Origin: Flavobacteriales bacterium
GTDB lineage: Bacteria > Bacteroidota > Bacteroidia > Flavobacteriales_F > PHOS-HE28
DNA length: 5,944 nucleotides
Direction: 5' to 3'
Assembly: GCA_025455765.1 (NCBI GenBank)
Contig: JALOLX010000098.1
Span: 1-5,944, forward strand
This document shows positions 1 through 5,261 of this stretch, piece after piece (position 1 is the first letter of the stretch; every line of letters begins with the position of its first letter). Under the pieces are notes generated by a model. It worked only from the letters and a program-made list of their open reading frames with translations, was not told where the DNA came from and did not search any database. A program made the translations under genes and the position numbers.

Positions 1-96
1 TTGGTGCGCCACCTGCACCCCCATGAACTACCGCGCAGAGTGCAGGCCTTGCGGCGCATTCAACGCACCAGCGGCGGGAAGATGATCAGGCGCTGA
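1..96 (+). CDS. C-terminal end of an ANL-superfamily adenylate-forming enzyme (acyl-CoA synthetase/AMP ligase), partial
   Basis: Reading frame 1 is open from the first base to a TGA at 94-96, giving 31 residues; the start lies outside the window. The peptide contains ELPRRVQALRRI followed by QRTSGGKMIRR. This matches the end of AMP-binding enzymes (acyl-CoA synthetases, MenE-like ligases, NRPS adenylation domains), where an 'LP..I..V..lPrT.sGKi.R' stretch carries the A10 lysine. That lysine would be residue 27 of the fragment (codon 79-81) and in the family contacts the acyl-adenylate during the first half-reaction. The substrate cannot be told from this piece. The gene converges on the sulfotransferase gene, with only 7 bp between the two stop codons. 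The match is short, so the family call is good but not certain. Confidence 0.68.
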   Translation: MVRHLHPHELPRRVQALRRIQRTSGGKMIRR

Positions 97-103
97 GCTA
101 CTA

Positions 104-1009
104 TCAGCTACGCTGGCTGGTCCATTTAGACAGATCCCAACCGAGCACTTGCGCAAGTCGCGCATCATGATCGCGATAGTGTGCAGCCAGCGCTTCGCGC
201 ACTCCGGGTTCCATGGGCGGGAACTGTCGCTTAGAACGATTAAGATCGATCAGCGAGTTCGTCAACTTATGGTATTTATCGTAGGGCAACATACTTCTGA
301 CCACACGTTTCATTGGATTCCGTTCAACACGCAACCAGTGAATGAATTGCGATACAATACTGGAACGAGCCATCATCGTCTCATTATGAACAAGCTCTTT
401 CCCCTTCAATTCAAAGGGCATTAGACCTGCAGCTTTGAATAACACATTACAGACTTTTTGTGGATCCTGTTTCAGATCTTCGAATTTGAATAAGTGCACC
501 TGTTCTCTCGGAAATACGGAGAACAGGCGATCTATATGCTGCGCATAGTATCCATAGCCAATGAACATATCGAACAGACCAGCTCCTGGACCTTCCTCCA
601 CCAAACGCTGCAGCCAAAACGGATCAAAGTTCAACCAACCGTCGAAACACGCCATGCGATAAGCAGAGTAGGCGCGTGAGACCGGATCCCTGAGGACCAG
701 CGCTAATTGACAGTCCGGGGCATGCGCTCTCAGCCGCTCAAGACCTTCGAGCGAGCAATACAGCGTTGACATCTTCGCGACCGGCAATTTCCCCTGAGCA
801 TCCTCCTTGGGGTAGAACCGCTCCCAATAGGATAATGCCCCACGCTTGTATTCGTCGTCGTCCGTGAAGAAGGTGAATTCTACACAGAAGGGGTCCAACA
901 CGTTGGGATGCTCAGCAAGATAATGGGATAGTGATGTGGTGCCACCCTTCTGCACCCCGATCACCATCAGTCGGATGCGCTCCACCGGATCTGTCGTTGC
1001 TCCTATCAT
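104..1009 (-). CDS. PAPS-dependent sulfotransferase domain protein
   Basis: A 301-residue cytosolic protein with no signal peptide or membrane segment, the normal size for a single-domain bacterial sulfotransferase. It should transfer sulfate from 3'-phosphoadenylyl sulfate (PAPS) to a hydroxyl or amino acceptor, probably a carbohydrate or lipid; the acceptor is unknown. The 5'-phosphosulfate loop is GVQKGGTTS at residues 18-26 (Lys21). The 3'-phosphate site is LRDPVSRAYSAY at 106-117 (Arg107, Ser111). A later FPREQVHLFKFEDL stretch (166-179) is also typical of the family. The usual KExxFF motif after the P-loop reads VEFTFF (43-48): the glutamate that serves as base in NDST-like enzymes is kept (Glu44), while the lysine is Val. 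The ATG at 1009 follows the pseudouridine synthase stop by 12 bp, so it is probably the last gene of that operon. Base composition drops to about 42% GC over 241-540, unlike its neighbours, which hints at separate acquisition. Confidence 0.88.
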   Translation of the reverse strand: MIGATTDPVERIRLMVIGVQKGGTTSLSHYLAEHPNVLDPFCVEFTFFTDDDEYKRGALSYWERFYPKEDAQGKLPVAKMSTLYCSLEGLERLRAHAPDCQLALVLRDPVSRAYSAYRMACFDGWLNFDPFWLQRLVEEGPGAGLFDMFIGYGYYAQHIDRLFSVFPREQVHLFKFEDLKQDPQKVCNVLFKAAGLMPFELKGKELVHNETMMARSSIVSQFIHWLRVERNPMKRVVRSMLPYDKYHKLTNSLIDLNRSKRQFPPMEPGVREALAAHYRDHDARLAQVLGWDLSKWTSQRS

Positions 1010-1021
1010 TACAGCGCGAAC

Positions 1022-2098
1022 CTACGAGTCTTCGGGCTTTGGAAGCCCTGCTGAGAGAGCATCCATCGGCCGCGCTTGCACGTAAACACGCCAACGCTCA
1101 AGCGCTGCCTCCATGTCTGCAGGAAGCGAACTCTGGAATTCCATCCGTTCCCTTGTCACCGGATGATCGAAGCTGAGCGTACGTGCATGGAGCGCCTGCC
1201 GCGGTAATAGGCCAAAGCAGTTCTCCACGAACTGCTTGTACTTGGTGAAGGTGGTACCCTTCAGCACACGATCCCCTCCATAAGTGGCATCGTTGAACAG
1301 CGGATGGCCGAGGTATTGCATGTGCACCCGGATCTGGTGCGTACGCCCGGTCTCCAACTTGCATTCCACCAAGGTCACATACCGGAAGCGCTCCAACACG
1401 CGCCAGTGAGTCACCGCCGGCTTGCCCTGATCACCGTCCGGGAACACCCACTGCATGGTGCGGTCCTTCGGGCTACGACCGATGTTACCTTCCACCGTGC
1501 CCTCCTCCTCAGGCATGTCACCCCATACCAGGGCATTGTAACGCCGATCCGTGGTGCGATCGAAGAACTGCCGAGCCAGATGGGCCAGGGTCTCCTCGGT
1601 CTTGCCCACCACCATCACACCGCTCGTGTCCTTATCAAGGCGATGCACCAGCCCAGGTCGCGGTATCTCGGCCCCCGGCACCGCCGGCAGCTTACCGAAA
1701 TGGAACAACAGCGCGTTCACCAAGGTGCCGGTCCAGTTGCCGTGGCCTGGATGCACCACCAGTCCGGCGGGCTTGTCGAGCACCAACAGATGATCATCTT
1801 CGTACAGAATGTTCAGTGGGATGTTCTCAGGCAACAGCTCCACTTCCCGTTGCGGGTAGGGCAACACGATGCTGATCTCGTCCAGAGGCTTCACCTTCTG
1901 GCTCGGTTTGGCAGCCCGCCCGTTCACCAGCACACTGCCCGCCTTGGCCGCTGCTTGGATGCGTGTACGTGAGGTGTTCGCCAACCGATCGAACAGGAAC
2001 TTGTCCAACCGGATCAACGACTGACCTGGATCACATACGATGCGATGGTGCTCGAACAGCTCCTGTTCCTCCTCGCGCTCCTCCCCGCTCCCGTGCAT
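1022..2098 (-). CDS. rluD: RluA/RluD-family 23S rRNA pseudouridine synthase
   Basis: A 358-residue enzyme that isomerises uridine to pseudouridine in RNA. An N-terminal S4 RNA-binding domain (about residues 27-85, with RLDKFLFDRL and VLVNGRAAKPSQKV) precedes the RluA-type catalytic domain. The signature HRLDKDTSG is at 152-160, with catalytic Asp155. Further family motifs are LYEDDHLLVLDKPAGLVVHPG (98-118), ARQFFDRTTDRRY (175-187) and LETGRTHQIRVH (248-259). S4 plus this length matches RluD, which in E. coli modifies helix 69 of 23S rRNA (U1911/1915/1917); RluC-like specificity is not excluded, so the symbol is tentative. The first 17 residues are strongly acidic (HGSGEEREEEQE). The start ATG shares one base with the upstream stop (TGATG), which implies translational coupling. 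There is no other in-frame ATG before Met162, so the start is well constrained. Confidence 0.93.
   Translation of the reverse strand: MHGSGEEREEEQELFEHHRIVCDPGQSLIRLDKFLFDRLANTSRTRIQAAAKAGSVLVNGRAAKPSQKVKPLDEISIVLPYPQREVELLPENIPLNILYEDDHLLVLDKPAGLVVHPGHGNWTGTLVNALLFHFGKLPAVPGAEIPRPGLVHRLDKDTSGVMVVGKTEETLAHLARQFFDRTTDRRYNALVWGDMPEEEGTVEGNIGRSPKDRTMQWVFPDGDQGKPAVTHWRVLERFRYVTLVECKLETGRTHQIRVHMQYLGHPLFNDATYGGDRVLKGTTFTKYKQFVENCFGLLPRQALHARTLSFDHPVTRERMEFQSSLPADMEAALERWRVYVQARPMDALSAGLPKPEDS
1034..1048 (-). other. Perfect hairpin at the end of the pseudouridine synthase gene
   Basis: GGGCTT (1034-1039) and AAGCCC (1043-1048) form a 6-bp stem with a 3-base loop. In the minus-strand transcript it lies within codons for GLPKP, 9 bases before the rluD stop codon and 24 bases before the sulfotransferase start. 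No U-run follows, so it is not a standard Rho-independent terminator. It could act as a transcript-stability or processing element between the two genes, or be a by-product of the codons. Confidence 0.3.
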
Positions 2099-4359
2099 CA
2101 GTGCTGTACGATCAATCGTGCCTGGGCCACCGCTTTTCCTGTGGTGTCCAACACCCGCACAAGGTATGGACCGTTGGGCCAGGCCGCCGTGGATAGCACG
2201 CCATCGGCTTCTGCCCCGCTGGTCGGCACCATACGTCCGAGTCCGTCAAAGACCTGCACCGTTCCACTGATCACACCGTCCTTCAGCTGGATGCGTACCT
2301 GGTCATGGGCAGGGTTCGGCACCAGGAGCAGGCCAGCGGCCTCCCGCTCAGGCTCTTCAAGCCCAATGAAGGGGTCCACCGCTGCCACGAACACGGGGCG
2401 CATCATCAATGAGCCCTGGAACGAGGTGGTCTGCCAGGATTGACCCGTGCGATAAGAGATGCGCGAAGCATTGTTCCGGTTGCGATCGAACCCCAGGTTC
2501 AACCGCACTGCGTTGGTCTGTGTGAACCCCACCCAGAACGTGCCCTCCACGTAAATAGTGGAGTCAAGCGGGTACTCCACGAACCGATTGAGCCCCTCCT
2601 GCTTGTAAATGGGTGTCGAGAAGGAGAAGTTCTGATGTTGGATCACCTCGGGCGAAAGGCTGCTCCACACCGTGATCAGGAACGACCCTTGCGGCGGCTG
2701 GGGTGAAGGCGGTGGGTTCGCCTGAGGGTTGAAATACATCCGCAACGCGCGCAGGGAGTCCCCTCCAACGATATCGAAGCGATAGGCCAACGCAGCTCCA
2801 GCAGCATCCAGTCCGTAGCCCATTTCCGCAGAGCCATCGTCATAGGCGTAGTAGTTGCTGATCTCCTGTACGAACGTCGTGGTATCGTTGTATAGGTTCT
2901 GATCAGGCTGGGTCTGAGCCAGAAAGCGCACCCGCCAGAACGCCGCATCCGTGCTCAAGGCGGGGTTGTAGACGATATTGTTCGGGCTGCTGTTGATGGG
3001 ATGGGTGCTGTTGATGACGCTGGATGCATTGCCCGAAGTGCTGTTGCCATACGAGGGCAGGTCCAACAACACCGGACCATCCGCAAGGCCCAATTGCATG
3101 CGCCACGTGATGAACCTGTCATTCACATCCAAGTTGCGGATCGCGAGCGAACGATTGATCGCCATGTACGAACCCGGCGACTGCTCGAACGCGCGGAAAG
3201 GCACGGAGGTGTAGGTCTGCAACAGGGTGCTCTCCGGCTCAATGTAGGCCATGTCCACGATAATGGTGTCACCGATGGTACGGTCCGTACCCAGCCGCAC
3301 ATAGTCCAAGTGCCAGTGATCGAACGAGCCACTGAGCGTGGCATAGTTCAGGAACCGCATGCGGAACCCATCGCGCAGGAAGCGGTCCTCCTTGATGGGG
3401 ATCATGATCTGTTCGAACTCATTGCTCGTATAGTAAGGTGTGCGCCATACACGCACCCAGGCATCTTCATCCGGTGCGTAAAATTCCAGCACAAGGCTAT
3501 CCTGCGGCTGCACCTCGGCATCGCCACTGAGGCCGCGGGGCTGTACGAAGAAGCTCAAGTAGATGGAGTCGGCAGCCGAGTAGGACAAGTCGATCGGCAC
3601 GGAGGTGAGCCGATCAGCAATGCCGTATGAACTGAATTGCGGGAAGTTGTAGGGATAGCCTGTGCGGGCCAATCCATCGAACGTGGCCACACCAATGGTG
3701 GGCGGTGCGATGGGATAGGTGTTGTTCACATACACATCATCGTCCTCCCAAAGTACGAGCGGCGTGGGCACACCAAGCATCAGATAACGCCGCGGGTCAG
3801 GCTCCACGGTGTACACGAGCAGGGAGTCCTGCACATAGGGCGGCGTTTGGAGGAAGAGCGTGTCTTCCGGTGGCACCCCCACCGTGTCATAGATGAAGTA
3901 AGGAGGCCAGGCATCCACGACCTGCTCCACCGGGGGGAAGGAGGTCACATCCCGGACCGTGAGCGCTACGATCGGAAGCGCCTGCCGCGTGATCACCGGC
4001 GTATCGGGGACCGTCAGGTCCACAATGAACCGGAACGTGGTGTCGTCAGCGAAGGTCATTCCAGGGCTGGAAACGCCGCCCACCTCCAAGCCGTAGATGG
4101 TCTGGGTAAGGCTCACCCCTTCGTCCGTGGTGGTCGTCCAACGCTTCCGGGTGCGGTCAATGGAGAAGTCATCCACCAACGGCAGCACCTGTGGCTCGAA
4201 GGTGTAGATGAAGTGCGTGTTCAGGTCGGATTTCTCCCCCCCGCGCTCCGGCACATCCACGAGGCGCGCGGACAGGGCGCGCAACGATTCGCCCTGAGCC
4301 ATGGCACGGCCGGCCGCGAGCAAAAGCACGATGATCGTAAGGCTCTTATTGAAGTACAT
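2098..4359 (-). CDS. Secreted T9SS type A sorting-domain protein of unknown function
   Basis: A 753-residue exported protein. Residues 1-21 form a Sec signal peptide (KS near the start, hydrophobic TIIVLLLAAG, cleavage likely after AMA). The end (about 677-753) is a T9SS type A sorting domain: VPNPAHDQVRIQ, VQVFDGLGRMV, then NGPYLVRVLD and a final RLIV strand. This domain directs outer-membrane translocation and is normally removed. In between are beta-rich segments seen in Bacteroidota surface proteins: VDDFSIDRTRKRW (62-74), GYPYNFPQFSSYGIADRLTS (234-253), a jelly-roll-like stretch ending GSFDHWHLDYVRL (344-356), and NYYAYDDGSAEMGYGL (502-517). I see no catalytic motif. Residues 436-461 are Ser/Asn/Thr-rich and 549-557 Pro-rich, probably linkers. 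The protein has no cysteine and eleven D-(S/T)-(A/I/L/M/T/V) sequons. Its start overlaps the PASTA gene end by 14 bp. Likely a surface or secreted structural or adhesive protein; the function is unassigned. Confidence 0.9.
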   Translation of the reverse strand: MYFNKSLTIIVLLLAAGRAMAQGESLRALSARLVDVPERGGEKSDLNTHFIYTFEPQVLPLVDDFSIDRTRKRWTTTTDEGVSLTQTIYGLEVGGVSSPGMTFADDTTFRFIVDLTVPDTPVITRQALPIVALTVRDVTSFPPVEQVVDAWPPYFIYDTVGVPPEDTLFLQTPPYVQDSLLVYTVEPDPRRYLMLGVPTPLVLWEDDDVYVNNTYPIAPPTIGVATFDGLARTGYPYNFPQFSSYGIADRLTSVPIDLSYSAADSIYLSFFVQPRGLSGDAEVQPQDSLVLEFYAPDEDAWVRVWRTPYYTSNEFEQIMIPIKEDRFLRDGFRMRFLNYATLSGSFDHWHLDYVRLGTDRTIGDTIIVDMAYIEPESTLLQTYTSVPFRAFEQSPGSYMAINRSLAIRNLDVNDRFITWRMQLGLADGPVLLDLPSYGNSTSGNASSVINSTHPINSSPNNIVYNPALSTDAAFWRVRFLAQTQPDQNLYNDTTTFVQEISNYYAYDDGSAEMGYGLDAAGAALAYRFDIVGGDSLRALRMYFNPQANPPPSPQPPQGSFLITVWSSLSPEVIQHQNFSFSTPIYKQEGLNRFVEYPLDSTIYVEGTFWVGFTQTNAVRLNLGFDRNRNNASRISYRTGQSWQTTSFQGSLMMRPVFVAAVDPFIGLEEPEREAAGLLLVPNPAHDQVRIQLKDGVISGTVQVFDGLGRMVPTSGAEADGVLSTAAWPNGPYLVRVLDTTGKAVAQARLIVQH

Positions 4360-5158
4360 CCAAACTATCGTTCGTTGAATAACGGGCGGGGTCGTTCCAT
4401 CCAGGCATGGGCTTCAGACCCACAGTGTCCATCGTCAACCATACATCGATCGGAGTTCCCATGGCGATGATCCCTTCTGACCGTGGTGCAGGCGATTGCC
4501 GGTACACCCGGGCCAACGTGGAATCGGCCTTGGTATTGCATCCTTCGCAAGCCACCACCAGCCCGCGGTTCAGCGAGGCCATGTTCAGTACCGTGCTCAG
4601 TTCCGCTTCCGTCAGCCCGCGCAGATCGGGCACCGGTACACGCTCGCCCTGATCACCACTGCCCAGCACCAGGGTGAACGAGGCGCCGCGGCGTACCCGG
4701 GTACCTGCCGTGATCCGCTCACCGTTCGTGCGCTGCTCGATCACACAGTCCACGCACTGGTCAGGCTTGTATTCAAGGCCGGCCACCTTCAACCCCAGGA
4801 TGTCCAGCACGGAGATGGCCTGTCGCTTGGACAACCCTTCCAATTGGGGCATGTCGATCATGGGCGGCTGTTGGGCATTGACCACCAGGTACACCTTGCG
4901 GTCGGCCTTCACCTCATCTCCTGCATCAGGGTCCTGCTCCACTACACTGCCAGGATCGGCCCCTTCGTGGTAGACCGAATCGATCACGATACCGCGAAGA
5001 CCTCGGGCGGCCAAGGCCTCCTCGCTCGAAGTAACGGAGAGGCCCGCCACATCCGGAACGATCACCACCGAGTTGTGCCGGGTATATGACCGCAGCCAGA
5101 CCCAACCGCCCAACAGCAGCAGGCCAGCAAGAACGAACGGCATTGCGTACTTCTTCAT
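4346..5158 (-). CDS. Membrane-anchored protein with three PASTA domains
   Basis: A 270-residue protein with a short cytoplasmic MKKYAM, one membrane helix (about residues 5-22) and a periplasmic part of three PASTA repeats: about 31-94 (VVIVPDVAGLS to VYLVVN), 100-166 (MIDMPQLEGLS to FTLVLG) and 173-242 (RVPVPDLRGLT to IDVWLT), then a 28-residue tail. PASTA domains in penicillin-binding proteins and Ser/Thr kinases bind muropeptides or beta-lactams; here no kinase or transpeptidase domain is attached, so it would be a stand-alone wall sensor or scaffold. Repeats 2 and 3 each hold a CxxC (Cys135/138, Cys204/207), and these are the only cysteines. I start at ATG 5158, not the in-frame ATG at 5197: the helix follows directly, and a promoter -7 element at 5170-5177 lies inside the longer version. 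It heads the operon, is divergent from ddl, and overlaps the next gene by 14 bp. Confidence 0.88.
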   Translation of the reverse strand: MKKYAMPFVLAGLLLLGGWVWLRSYTRHNSVVIVPDVAGLSVTSSEEALAARGLRGIVIDSVYHEGADPGSVVEQDPDAGDEVKADRKVYLVVNAQQPPMIDMPQLEGLSKRQAISVLDILGLKVAGLEYKPDQCVDCVIEQRTNGERITAGTRVRRGASFTLVLGSGDQGERVPVPDLRGLTEAELSTVLNMASLNRGLVVACEGCNTKADSTLARVYRQSPAPRSEGIIAMGTPIDVWLTMDTVGLKPMPGWNDPARYSTNDSLDVLQ

Positions 5159-5261
5159 CCTGTAGTGCGCAAATGTAGCCGCCCGACCACCAACCACAGC
5201 TTGTGCATACTCCGCACGGCTTCTCCCTTGTTCGTGGTTGTTCTATCCACACCTTCGCAGC
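5159..5261. promoter_or_regulatory. Divergent intergenic region between the PASTA operon and ddl
   Basis: These 103 bp lie between two outward-facing start codons and must hold the promoters for both directions unless ddl is read from further away. The minus-strand -7 element is at 5170-5177. For ddl I see no TAnnTTTG match; TTG triplets at 5228-5230 and 5238-5240 are the only hint. A 7-bp inverted repeat (CAACCAC at 5191-5197, GTGGTTG at 5234-5240) encloses a smaller one (GTGC at 5203-5206, GCAC at 5214-5217). Either could be an operator or chance. Nothing suggests a small gene or RNA here. Confidence 0.45.
5170..5177 (-). promoter_or_regulatory. Bacteroidota-type -7 promoter element (TACATTTG) of the PASTA operon
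   Basis: On the minus strand the sequence is TACATTTG, an exact fit to the Bacteroidota -7 consensus TAnnTTTG, ending 11 bp before the ATG at 5158. I found no other exact match on either strand of the window by eye. The -33 element is weak: with a 19-bp spacer the triplet is CTG instead of TTG. Transcription would begin only a few bases before the start codon, giving a very short or absent leader, and there is no Shine-Dalgarno sequence. The assignment rests on the motif and its position only. Confidence 0.5.

Noticed and set aside
67..121. Possible bidirectional terminator between the convergent genes (ACCAGC at 67-72, GCTGGT at 116-121)
   Set aside because: The arms are only 6 bp with a 43-bp loop, and neither strand has a following T-run, so it does not look like an intrinsic terminator.
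1304..1972. Plus-strand open frame of 222 codons opposite the pseudouridine synthase
   Set aside because: The minus-strand gene carries the full set of RluA motifs; the antisense product is His/Gln-rich without domain features.
3001..3630. Plus-strand open frame of 209 codons opposite the T9SS gene
   Set aside because: It is an antisense shadow with no motif and lies within the sequence encoding the recognised beta-rich segments.
3637..4470. Long plus-strand open frame (277 codons) opposite the T9SS gene and the end of the PASTA gene
   Set aside because: It is antisense to well-supported genes, is rich in His, Arg and Gly with no recognisable motif, and such frames are common opposite GC-rich genes.
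4496..5089. Plus-strand open frame of 197 codons opposite the PASTA gene
   Set aside because: The minus strand encodes three clear PASTA repeats; the antisense product shows no domain pattern.
5159..5197. Upstream start of the PASTA gene at 5197, adding 13 residues
   Set aside because: The extra residues (MVGGRAATFAHYR) precede an ordinary MKK plus membrane helix, and the promoter -7 element would lie inside the coding region.
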